64,000 nt of DNA from Glycine soja (Eukaryota > Streptophyta > Magnoliopsida > Fabales > Fabaceae). Location of the stretch: contig NC_041021.1 in the NCBI RefSeq assembly GCF_004193775.1, positions 7,322,651-7,386,650 on the forward strand, written 5' to 3'. A program made the position numbers and the translations under genes. The notes beneath the pieces are model-generated. The model was given only the letters and a program-made list of their open reading frames with translations. It made no database searches and was not told the origin of the DNA. Shown piece after piece: positions 1-9,502 of the stretch. Position 1 is the stretch's first letter; the number at the start of each line of letters is the position of its first letter.

Positions 1-137
1 AAAAATTGATTTTTATGCTACAAATAAAATTATTAATCTTAAAATTACTTTTTAACAAATTTATTAAAACAAAAACTGATTTTGATTACAATTCATTATA
101 TAAATAATCAATTATACATATAATTGATTATTAAAAT
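1..137. other. AT-rich flank
   Basis: AT-rich sequence with no coding potential that I can see. It is the presumed flank outside the left LTR of gypsy element G1. The five bases before that LTR (AAAAT, 133-137) would be one copy of its target duplication, but the partner copy lies outside the window. Confidence 0.4.
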
Positions 138-176
138 TGTTTCGGATGAGTTCTTGACAAGTTATCTGCCTTTCTT

Positions 177-213
<37 letters not shown>

Positions 214-594
214 TAGCGGGATCTTTGATCTCCTATCTTGATGTGAGGTGAAGTACCTTCAAAAATGACTCTGACGATCAAGTCAGTTGAACCCGAGGTG
301 TTTAAGTATCTCTACGTGGAATGATTGAAAACATACCTGGTGGTCTTTCTGTTAGGTCTATATATACATGTTCGATCTTAAGGAAGTTATGTCTTTTGAG
401 GATTTATGTGGACTAACTGTCCTTCTAAATGTCGTGTGTGGTCATGGGGAATTGACGATTCCAATGAACCGAGTACTTGTCAAGTTTGTGGGCTATACGG
501 TACATAATCCCCTCAAGCTCTGAATTCATTGTGAATGATAAAGTTTTATGTGTTGTCTCTGACCACGTCGAAAGCTTTGATCTTCTAATCCTAT
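138..594 (-). repeat. G1 3' LTR, distal part
   Basis: In + orientation it starts TGTTTCGGATGAG, which pairs with TGATCCGACTGAG at 26807. Homology to the right-hand copy runs through the CT run, the 'GAGGTGAAGTACCT' block and 'TTCGATCTTAAGGAAGTT' (about 370-390), and stops where the right copy is cut by the copia insertion. The sequence TAGGTCTATATATACATG at 353-370 is the uninterrupted version of the site into which the solo LTR at 27014 inserted. The CACTA transposon splits this LTR after base 594; the rest of it continues from 18142. Confidence 0.65.
179..209. repeat. (CT)n microsatellite
   Basis: About 15 perfect CT dinucleotides inside the G1 LTR. The right LTR has a much shorter CT run at the equivalent place (about 26850-26860), so the tract expanded or contracted after insertion. 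Confidence 0.95.
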
Positions 595-625
595 CACTAC
601 TAAAAAAAAGGCTTTCTACATCGGT
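595..625 (+). repeat. CACTA left terminal inverted repeat
   Basis: Starts CACTACTAAAAAAAAGGCTT and runs into ACATCGGT. Compared with the right terminus it differs at 6 of 31 positions. The outer CACTA pentamer is intact. Confidence 0.92.
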
Positions 626-1005
626 CAATTAACATCGGTTATTGCAAAAACCGATGTTAACAAAAGCGCGGTGGCATTTTTGTAAATAAATGGAATTACT
701 TAACATCGGTTTTATAAAAACCGATGTTAACTACTTAATGTTAACATCGGTTATTTAAATAACTGATGTTAACATGATGTTAAGATAAATATGTTAACAT
801 TGATTTTGTAAAAACCGATGTTAACTTCATAGTGTTAACATCGGTTTTGACAAAACCGATGTTAAGGAGTTGAACTGAACATCGATTTTTTGAGAAACCG
901 ATGTTACCATGTTGATGTTAACATCGGTTTTTAGAAAACCGATGTTAACATATTCATCCTAACATCGGTTATCCTTAAAAAACCGATGTTGATGTTGTTA
1001 TGTTA
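626..1005. repeat. CACTA left subterminal palindrome array
   Basis: About seven units of the form AACATCGGTT, 4-9 bases, AACCGATGTT, spaced roughly 50-60 bp. Each can fold into a hairpin with a stem of about 10 bp. In En/Spm-type elements such subterminal motifs are the binding sites for the element's TNPA-like protein. The same motif fills 17405-18110 at the other end. Confidence 0.9.
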
Positions 1006-1099
1006 ATAAGTTAAAACGTGTTGAAATTTCACAACTTGCGCGCTCGAAAACCCTGCTACACTCTCTCTTCTCTTTCTCCTCCCACCTGAAATCTGCTGG

Positions 1100-1310
1100 A
1101 AACTGCTCGGTCGACACCCACATTGCCCCACATTCATTTCAATACTGTCGGAAACCGCTCGCTGGAACCCACAAAACCTCCTATCGAAGAAAAGTCGAAG
1201 AAAACCCTACACTGCTGTTGGAACTGTGGGTTGAAGAAAACCCTACACTGCTCTTGGAACAGTTTGTGGGTGCTCAAAGCTCAAAGCTTTCTATGCTGCC
1301 AGTTAACAAG
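1100..1310 (+). other. Possible CACTA leader exon with local duplication
   Basis: The stretch contains a direct duplication of about 36 bp (1198 onward and 1234 onward; shared core GAAGAAAACCCTACACTGCT). It ends in a good plant splice donor, AACAAG|GTATGAG at 1310/1311. I recognise no protein domain. It could be a transposon leader exon or captured host sequence. Confidence 0.3.
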
Positions 1311-1476
1311 GTATGAGCTCTACCTTAGTTTGTTGCTCTTCTTAGTAAGTTCTTAATCAGTGAGGTGGCATTGTTCGAAGGTTCTTATCAAATTATTGGG
1401 TCATTTTGACCACTTGGCTAACCATATAAAAGTATCAATAAGAATTGTAATGTGGGGTTTCATTTTGTTGTGGCAG

Positions 1477-1722
1477 TTGATTGTGCTTTACGTGGTTTTC
1501 AAGCTTGACGAGAGTTACACGCCGAGCAAAGTTTCCATCCGTGCCAGTGATGGTTTTCACAACTTGAAGGTAAATTTTTATTTTATTGGTTTGGGTTTGA
1601 TTGGGATGATTATGCTTAATTATTTGGTGTTGACTTTGGGAACATTTTTAGGAGATTAAGACCGTGGAACTCGTGAAGCCAACTGGGTGGGTTTATCTAT
1701 CCTTGTCTGGAGCTGATCCTAG
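1477..1722 (+). pseudogene. APC10: Captured APC10 (anaphase-promoting complex subunit 10) fragment
   Basis: Two exons separated by an intron. Exon 1477-1569 reads through [21 protein letters not shown] and ends at a GT donor (1570). Exon 1652-1722 starts after an AG acceptor and reads [20 protein letters not shown], then ADPR before another GT. This is the middle of the DOC domain of plant APC10, the APC/C substrate-recruitment subunit; DESYTPSK and FHNL are conserved family signatures. The reading frame is open across both exons. Upstream and downstream APC10 exons are absent, so it cannot encode a working subunit. The retained intron shows DNA-level capture. It lies just inside the left subterminal array of the CACTA element, where transposon-initiated transcripts could include it. 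Confidence 0.88.
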
Positions 1723-1730
1723 GTAAGTAC

Positions 1731-2049
1731 AGTGTTCTTTCTGTATCCAGTTTTTGTTGGTTTAAGTTTGTATCCAGTTTTTGTTGTTTGGAGGCCTGGA
1801 TTTTTGTTTTCAACCAAATTTTGTGTGCATGTTTTGGTAGATTTCTAGCATAGAGTGAAAATGAATTAGTATACTTTTCTTCATTTTTTTCTATAAAAAT
1901 TTAGTGATGTTCATATTAATTGAATGATTTGCTTTCATTGGAAAAGATTGTCATATCTTTTTCTTCCAGTGTCTAAAATTAAGTGGTTACAGGTATTATA
2001 GAATACCCCTGTCATCCCTAATACTTTATTTGTAATTTGTAACAACACA
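1731..2049. other. CACTA-internal spacer
   Basis: AT-rich sequence after the APC10 fragment. It has a short direct repeat (TATCCAGTTTTTGTTG at about 1744 and 1771) and may be APC10 intron carried along. I see nothing else in it. Confidence 0.35.
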
Positions 2050-3100
2050 ATGCTTGAAAAAACTTTTTTGTCTATGCTAGAAATTAATGCCATCAGGACC
2101 TGGGCTCTTGTCATTGCCACATTCCCAAACAACATTCTGAATTTCAATCTCCTGAAAAGGGGCCACAAGCATGGAATTCTACTATTGGTCTATGGTTTTG
2201 AAACTGATACCATCAATCTTAGGTCTCTGAAAATCTGCTTCTTGGAATCTGTTGGAGAAGAAGGTTTTGATTTCTTCCTTCACCTTATTAGGTTCATTTG
2301 TCCATTCACCTTCAATGAGTAGTTCTTTGATGCAATTTGTATTTCTATTTGCACTCACCCTGATATTGAAAAATCTAGTGTTGCAGTCTCCCTCCTTTAA
2401 CCATCTTGATCTAGATTTGTGCCTTAGCAATGCTTCATGGGCCTGGGCAGCCACCCACAAATCTTCCTGCAGCTTCTTTATTCTTGAAATTTCCAAATCA
2501 GTCATCTGTCTATGCAATGTGTCCTCCTCTAATTTATTAAGCTCCACTTCCAAGTGCTGGACTTTTTTAAAGCTATCCCCATATTCTTCCTTGTTCCATA
2601 TCTTTAATCTGCACTTCAACCTTTTGATTTTTTCTTTTAATACATATGCAGCTCTATTGATGTTTTTTAATTCCCCTCTCAGCTGCCATCATATCATCTC
2701 TATTTTCCATATCCAATATAAGCCCCTTAACCTTATTGGCATCTTCCCCATAAGTCAAGCCCATTTCGTTTAAAAGAGCACATTGTAGCTCTATTGGGTC
2801 CTGTTGTATTGAAGGCATGGAATTAGTTTTAGAAACTGAGTTTGAGTCCACAGCTGGTTCCTTAAACTGTTGGGCCTTTCCATTACTTCTCAACACCTCC
2901 TTTCTTCTCACATAAACCTTTGTGGCAGAATGAGTTGGGCCACTTATCCGCTGACCCACTTCCTCACTTGCTACCTTTAAGTCATATTGACCAAAGGGAA
3001 CATTGACGCTGCTTTTCTTCTTTATATTCGAATTGCTGCTGTGAGGCAGAATTACCTCAAGAGGCAAATCCTTCTCCTTATCCCCCTCTATGGCTATTTC
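2050..3100 (-). mobile_element. Truncated L1-type LINE fragment A
   Basis: On the minus strand, 3100-2654 encodes a Lys/Glu-rich stretch containing VYVRRKEVLRSNG. After a frame change, 2619-2182 encodes the pre-RT linker (RHKSRSRWLKEGDCNTRFF). About 2160-2095 gives the start of the RT domain (CGNDKSPGPDG), followed by a stop and loss of homology. This order (linker, RWLKEGD, GDKSPGPDG) is typical of plant L1-like ORF2. Both ends are truncated. LINE B interrupts or abuts its 5' side at 3101. Confidence 0.75.
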
Positions 3101-4615
3101 TTTTTTTTTTTGAACGGCCAAAATTATATTAAATATATAATAGAAGTTACTTAGAAGTTACATAGTACCAGAAGTACTATATCAAAATTTTTTTGGTAGA
3201 GCAGTTAGTACTGAATTTATCAAAGTAACCTTCCTTGCCATTGATAGGAATTTCTAGTTCCACTTAGAAAGTTTTGCTTCAAATTTTTTAATCAGTGGTT
3301 CCCACACCATGCAGCTAGAAGGCTTAGCCCCTATAGGAATCCCCAAATAATGAAAAGGAGTCTCCATCTTCCTACACTTGAGAAAATGAGCTGCATCATG
3401 TACCCAATTAATATCATCTCCAAATATCCCCACATTGCTTTTTGAAAAATTAATCTTCAACCCAGATGCCATTTCAAAGCCCCTAAGCATGACCTTAAGC
3501 ACAATTACATTATCCCATAAGGCTTCTCCCACAAAGACAGTATCATCTGCATATTGCAGAATGTTTACTGGCACCTTCTGCTTTCCTACTAGATAACTTC
3601 TGTATAAACCTTTGATTAAAGCTGTCCTCATCATACCAGTCAAGCCTTTTGCCACAATATTAAAAAGTAAAGGGGCTAAGGGGTCCCCTTGCCTCAAACC
3701 TCTAGTGGGAACAAATTCCTTTGTGGGGCTGCCATTTATTAAGATTGATATAGTGGCTGATTGGTTACATGCATTGATCCATTTTCTCCATTTGAGGCAA
3801 AACCCCATCCTGTCCAGCATATAGTCCAGAAATGACCATGAAATAGAATCATAGGCCTTTTCAAAATCCACCTTGAACACCAGAGCTGGCTTCTTACATC
3901 TTTTAGCTTCCTCTATTGCCTCATTAAGTATCAACGTTCCATGAAGGATGTGTCTATATATCCTTTATGAAGGCTGATTGTCTCTCATCAATGAGGCCAG
4001 ACATCACTTTTCTTAGCCTGTTGGCCAGTAATTTGGCTATTATCTTATACATACAACCAATGAGGGAGATGGGTCTGTATTCATTAAATGATTGTGGATG
4101 GTTTATTTTAGGAATTAAGGCCAGAAAGGATGCATTACTGCCCTTAGGAAAGCTTCCATTGACATGAAACTCATCCATAAACCTCCTGAAATCTGGTTTT
4201 AGACCCCCCGAAACTCCTTTATGAAATTAAAATTGAATCCATCCGGCCTAGGACATTTGTCTCCACCACAACTCCACACAGCATCCTTGAGTTCAAGATC
4301 TGTAAATGGGGAAGTCAGCTCCTCCCTTTGTGTGTGGGTAATGATATTAAATTGTACCCCATCCAAGGTAGGTCTGTCAAGCTTTTCCTCTGTGAATCTG
4401 GCAGCAAAGAATTTTACAGCTTCTTCCTTAACCAATTTTGGTTGTTGAACCCATATACTTTCAATGAATATTCCTTGAATTGCATTATAATGTCTTCTGA
4501 AATTTATGGATTTATGAAAGAAGCCTGTGTTACTGTCACCTTCCCTGAGCCATTTGATCCTTGATTTTTGCCTCAAGAGTGATTCATGTGCAAATGAGGC
4601 CTCCCCAAGGGATCT
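3101..4615 (-). mobile_element. L1-type LINE fragment B with poly(A) tail
   Basis: The 3' end is marked by an A run on the minus strand (T run at 3101-3111) preceded by TTTTGGCCGTTC, a LINE 3' end. Reading 5' to 3' on the minus strand: linker (KSRIKWLREGDSNTGFF), RT start (GDKCPRPDG, normally GDKSPGPDG), then EYRPISLIGCMYKIIAKLLA (4178-3954). The RT core at 3934-3254 has FKVDFEKAYDS, TRGLRQGDPLAPLLFN and intact catalytic YADD. Coding stops abruptly at about 3254 and jumps to the 3' UTR, so the C-terminal part is deleted. Frame breaks occur near 4190 and 3945. Confidence 0.8.
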
Positions 4616-6145
4616 TGTTGGAGTCTTGGTGACTTCCCCATAAGAAATTCCTTTGAATAGATACAATCTTTTGCATCACATGTTTAGGAATCTTGAAGAA
4701 AGACAACAAATAGATGGGTAAGGCTGTTAAGACTAAATTAATCAGGGTTATTCTACCCCCCATTGATAGATTTCTTTGCTTCCATCTTGCAAGCTTGGCC
4801 TCAAACTTGCTAATAATAGGCTGCCACACAGACCTGCATTTAGAGCTGACCCCTACAGGAATTCCAATGTAAGAAAAGGGAAATTCCAGTTGACTGCAGT
4901 TGAGAGAAAAAGCTGCCTCCCTACACCAGCCTTCCGATTTACCCAGACACCCGAATTGGCTCTTATTGTAGTTTATCTTTAGACCAGAAACCAATTCAAA
5001 GCATTTCAGGATACACTTTAGAACTCTAACATTATCATTAGTGGCAGCCCCAAAGAACAAGGTTTCGTCTGCATAATATTGTATATTAACTTCCTCTTTT
5101 TTCTTTCCCACTTGATAGCTGCTGAAGAGATCTTTTGCTACTGCTGATCTCATCAACCCGGTAAGGCCTTCCACTACTATATTGAATAGCAAAGGTGCAA
5201 GGGGATCACCTTGCCTTAAGCCTCTCTCAGGGACAAATTCCTGAGAATGACACATCCATGAACCTTATAAAGTCAGGTTTCAAAGTCTCCCAAAAAAGCT
5301 TAATGAAGTTGAAATTTAGTCCATCCGGACCAGGACTTTTATCCCCACCACAATCCCACACAGCTGATTTAATCTCCACTTCTGAAAATCTAGCTACAAG
5401 ACTTTCCTTTTCTCTTTGAGGAAGAGAAGGGAACTGTACACCATCTAGGGTTGGCCTACTAGTATTCTCCTCAGCAAATCTACTTTTGAAATAGTGAAGA
5501 GCTGCATTTTTAACACTGCTAGGATCATGCACCCACACGCCATTTATGAAGAGCCCTTGAATAGCATTTTGTCTCCTTCTATGGTTGATCAATCTGTGGA
5601 AATAATTGGAGTTGTTGTCCCCTTCTTTTAACCACCTCACTCTAGCCTTTTGTCTCAACATATATTCAACTGCATAGGCTGCATTCCAGAGTTGTTCCTG
5701 GAGTGATTTCTTAATTTTGACTTCATCTTGACATAAAATTCTGTTGGTGAGACCATCCTCCAAAGCATTCAGCTCCCTCTTTAGGTTAAAGACTTTTCTA
5801 GTACTGATATGACCCTGAGATATACTCCACTGCCTTATTCTCTGTTTGATGAACTTGATTTTCTGTTTCAAAACTAAACCCCTCCATCCCCGAGGGTGAT
5901 AATTACCCCATTCAAGTTTCACCAAATTCTGGAACCCTTTATCCTTTAGCCACCAGTCCATAATTCTGAGAGTCTGAATTACTGTGATTGCTACCTATTC
6001 TCTCAGAGGGATGTCTAATACAATTAAAATCCCCTACAAGACACCAACAGTCCACTTGAGATTGAAGCTTCCTTGTACTCAAAGACTGCCATAGCTGTCT
6101 TTTACCTTCTAAATTACATGGGGCATAAATATTAGCCACAAGCAA
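4600..6145 (-). mobile_element. L1-type LINE fragment C, internally deleted
   Basis: At 6145-5939 the endonuclease domain is partly present (NIYAPCNLEGKRQLW, WCLVGDFNCIR). It joins out of frame to the pre-RT linker (5961-5227: RWLKEGDNNSNYFHR, GDKSPGPDGLNFNFIKLFW). The RT then jumps from its first motif to VPERGLRQGDPLAPLLFN (5255-4584), skipping about 140 residues including the FKVDYEKAYDS-type motif. The catalytic motif reads YADE instead of YADD, so this RT would be inactive even without the deletions. The junction with fragment B is near 4600-4615. Confidence 0.78.
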
Positions 6146-7416
6146 GAGTGAATATAGAAGAAATTAACATGACTAAGCATAATCACAAGCTCCCACAAAT
6201 GCAAGAGTGAATATAGAAGAAAGTCAGCAAGTAATTTGAGTATAAGAGTCCCAACTAGATAGAGGGAAGAAAATGGATGCAGGACAGAATCAAATATATT
6301 ATTTATAATGTCATTTAGCCTTTTTTTTATTTAATTTGCTAAACACTAAATTATGCTACCATACTATTTTCAGATTCCATTAGGAGCGATTTTAGCCATT
6401 GTTGATCCTGTGGTCATTGCTGTTTGAAAATTCAAACTGGTCCTGCGGTCATTGCTAGAAAGTCAATTGTGCTGAAGCCTCGAACTCAGGTATTTATATC
6501 TTTGATTGGAAAACTAATTTGAAATTGTTGCTGTATGCATTACTGGTATATTTGTAACTTATGCTATGCCTGTCTACATGACCTCTTTCATTGGACTGAT
6601 ATGTTCATGCCTCTCTACATGACCTTTCTTTCATTGGACTGATATCTTTGAAGTATTTACTGTGATTTTAACTCTCACAACTCGTTCATTGTTAGTGTTG
6701 AATGTTTTTGTAATTTTATCTACTGCCCTTCTCTATATATATGTTGTGACTACCATTGCCCTTCTCTCTCTCTTGTATTATCTATATATATGTTTTTTTA
6801 TTGAACTTTTGGTAGAGAAGATCCCATTACATGAAGCTCCCCACACCCAAGTATCCTTAAACCTATAAAACATGGCAATCAATGTTAGGGACTTATAAGC
6901 AGAAACTGAACTCTTGTTCTTCTTTACCAATTCAACAACATCTCAGCAGTGGTAGTACCCATGAGCCTACAGAATCTGCACATAGCTACTACAGAATCCT
7001 TTCCATTCAAGGCAGCAAGCAGAAGTTTCAACGAAAGTCTCCTCTCCCACATAGCTACTACCTTCTCAACACTATTGGAATCAACATCATTTGAATAATT
7101 CCCTTTTTTCTTTCTCTTTCTCTCACACACCCCCATGATGTCAAAAGTGGTTATTTTCTCTTTATTCCTATCATCAGTCCCGACCATGTCTTAATATTTC
7201 TTTCTATCTTTCTTTTTTTTAACCTTTTGGAAGATTTCGATTTAACCTTCCCCTTCACGATTCTCTCTTTTCATTCCCTATTTTGCTTCGCGGCACAGTC
7301 ATTAGAATAAGGAACACAATGGAAGACAGTATCCTATGCAAACACACAGTGCATCGCAGCGTCACCAAGAAACTCATCTCCCCCAAAAAATCATCCCAAA
7401 CCAATTCTTCAACACA
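6146..7416. other. CACTA-internal region with unidentified fragments
   Basis: A short open stretch at about 6374-6417 follows a good acceptor (TTTTCAG). On the minus strand, 7187-6924 is open for 87 codons with a Lys-rich start and WERRLSLKLLLAALNGKDS. I recognise neither. Given the neighbours, these may be further captured host fragments. A 25-bp direct repeat (GCAAGAGTGAATATAGAAGA at about 6137 and 6199) lies at the border with LINE C. Confidence 0.35.
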
Positions 7417-7421
7417 CACAG

Positions 7422-7473
<52 letters not shown>

Positions 7474-7798
7474 AGCCACACACACACCCACACTCACATA
7501 CACACACACACACACACACAGTCACACACACACACACACACAGAAACACACACACACAGCCACACACACAGAAACAAACACACACATACACACACACACA
7601 CACAGAAACACACACACACACAGAGAAACACACACACACAACCACACACACACACACACCCACACCCGCCCCACACACACAGACAACCATACACACACAC
7701 ACACACACATAGAAACACACACACACCCACACCCTGCCCTACACACACACACACAGAGAAACACACACACACCCACACCCACATACACACACACACAA

Positions 7799-7832
<34 letters not shown>

Positions 7833-7833
7833 C
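7417..7833. repeat. Imperfect (CA)n low-complexity tract, about 0.4 kb
   Basis: CA dinucleotides broken by GAAACA, CCACA and TACA variants. Long open frames across it on both strands are artefacts of the dinucleotide repeat. It lies directly beyond the 3' UTR of the GIF fragment. A shorter CA tract follows at about 8902-8922. Confidence 0.95.
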
Positions 7834-8031
7834 CATACACAGAAAATACTAGTACTACAGAAACGTTAAGGCAATTTGCCTTTAGCACAAGATTAACAAA
7901 CAAGATATCTAAGCAGCAACTTTTCCCTTTCCTCCTTCCCTTCCCTACTTAATCTCCACTGCCTAATTCTCCTAATTAACTCAATAAACGGCTAAGGGCC
8001 AAGGAAACTTTTACCATTCTCCCTGGCTAGT

Positions 8032-8429
8032 TTAGTTTCCATCACCAGCAGCTTTTAGGTAATTAAGTGTCTCACCACCATCACCAGAGTGGCCACTAGA
8101 GTTTTCTCCTCTGCCTTCACCAGAGATTCCAATATCTTGCTTGCTACTACCGATGCGTACAAAGTCTAGAAACCCTTCTCCGGTTCCTATGGTTGCATTG
8201 CCTCCAACATTAGTGGCTTCACTTTGCAGCATATGGAGGCCTTGACTTCCACTGGAACTTATGCCAAGTTGGTTGTGCATGCCTTGCTGCTGTTGAAGCA
8301 CTGAGAAAGGCTGTTGCAGTGATATCCCCAAGAGTATGATGTACCTGACCAGCCAATGGAGATGGTTGTGGTTGAGAATCAGCTATTGCAGCTAGGTACA
8401 TGAGATTTCTCTATAGCCTTGATTGGTTC
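8032..8429 (-). pseudogene. GIF: Captured GRF-interacting factor (GIF/AN3, SSXT family) fragment
   Basis: On the minus strand, an AG acceptor (8430-8432) is followed by the end of the SSXT domain: RNLMYLAAIADSQPQPSPLA. The normal Gln before RNLMYLAAI is a TAG stop here. A segment near 8345-8320 is lost or replaced. The C-terminal part follows in another frame: PFSVLQQQQGMHNQLGISSS, GLHMLQSEA, and the end SGDGGETLNYLKAAGDGN with the native stop. GIF proteins are transcriptional coactivators that pair with GRF factors in leaf growth. The N-terminal GRF-binding part is missing. About 170 bp beyond the stop look like captured 3' UTR, and the upstream intron end is retained, so capture was from genomic DNA. 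Confidence 0.88.
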
Positions 8430-8605
8430 CTGAAATAATGAGAAGAGGATCATTATGATGTTTTAGGACCACAACAAAAGGAACAGAAGAGGAGCGAGAA
8501 TCCGATGCTAAGATGTTAAGGGCAAAATCCAATAATTGTTTCGGCTTTCTATCTCAAGGCAAGAAAGGAGAATTTTGATTTCTAGAAGAAACTTTTTCGG
8601 TTTAT

Positions 8606-8875
8606 CTAATTAAGCAACACCTCCTTAATGAATTTGTCCAAGTTCATGAATGAACAACCACTGGGTGTAGTGGCTTCCTCTGCCTTCTTCTTCAACTCCA
8701 TGATCTTTTGTCTCATTTTGTTTCCTTTCTTTCCCGCCATGAAGTCATTGACCAACTTCTCCACCTCTTCTCTCTTCACATTGGTATCAATTTCAATCCC
8801 AATTTCCCATTCTTTGCAGATATATCTGCAGTTTGTTGGCTGATCTACAAAGAATGGCTAACACAACATTGGTAC
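8606..8875 (-). pseudogene. Captured UDP-glycosyltransferase (UGT85-like) C-terminal fragment
   Basis: On the minus strand from 8875: VPMLC, then TAG where Trp is expected, then PFFVDQPTNCRYICKEW, which is the end of the plant PSPG sugar-donor box (normally CWPFFADQ). The rest is a typical UGT85 tail (IDTNVKREEVEKLVNDFMAG, MELKKKAEEAT, GCSFMNLDKFIKEVLLN) with a native stop at 8606-8608. Full UGTs are about 480 residues; only the last 90 or so remain. The frame is open apart from the one stop. It is in the same orientation as the neighbouring GIF fragment and opposite to the CACTA genes. Confidence 0.87.
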
Positions 8876-9502
8876 TCATGATACACACAGGCCCTCATGA
8901 TACACACACACACACACACACATACCCAACTACAATAATAAAGCATAAGCACCCTTGAAACCCAGCATTTGAAATTAGTTACATAAACAACTGTTGATGT
9001 CTATATTTGTCTGTAATTGAATTTTACCTTTTGTATGTTCTTGTATGTGATCAGTGTAATTTGCTATATAAACAACTGTTGTTCATGGTGAGTGAACCTT
9101 AGATTCCCGTTTGAGACTGAATGCAATAACTCTTGCGGACAGTTTGCATTAGTCATTGTATTTAGTCTTGAATTGTCTGTTTGGACAGTTTGGGGAGACT
9201 GGTATTTTTATGTTAGATTCATTCGTGAAGGTTATTATTATTTTCATTAATTTGATTAAATTTCGGTTCAATGCATTTTAAGTTGTTCTCCGAGTGCATA
9301 CTTGATTATCGGGAAATTCATTTGACCGATGTCATGTCGTGTACTTGGAGACCAATGCGAAATGCTGCCGAAATTTAGTCAAATTTTTGTAAATAATGGT
9401 AACCCTGATGTTTGAAGCTAACATAAAAGACAATTTTCCTAAATGGGATAGGGCCACACCTATAAATAAAAAAGTGAGATTTTAATGCATGGAATTGCTT
9501 AG
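8876..9502 (+). promoter_or_regulatory. Probable transposase upstream region with TATA-like box
   Basis: Non-coding. GCTATATAAAC (TATA at about 9065-9070) lies some 430 bp before the transposase ATG at 9503. A CA tract lies at about 8902-8922. No splice evidence was found. The assignment rests only on position and the TATA-like sequence. Confidence 0.35.

Noticed and set aside
1477..1722. A working APC10 gene
   Set aside because: Only two middle exons exist, inside a transposon, without start, end or promoter of the gene.
7283..7869. Long overlapping open frames of 100-189 codons on both strands
   Set aside because: They are translations of the CA dinucleotide tract (THTHTH, CVCVCV) and carry no coding signal.
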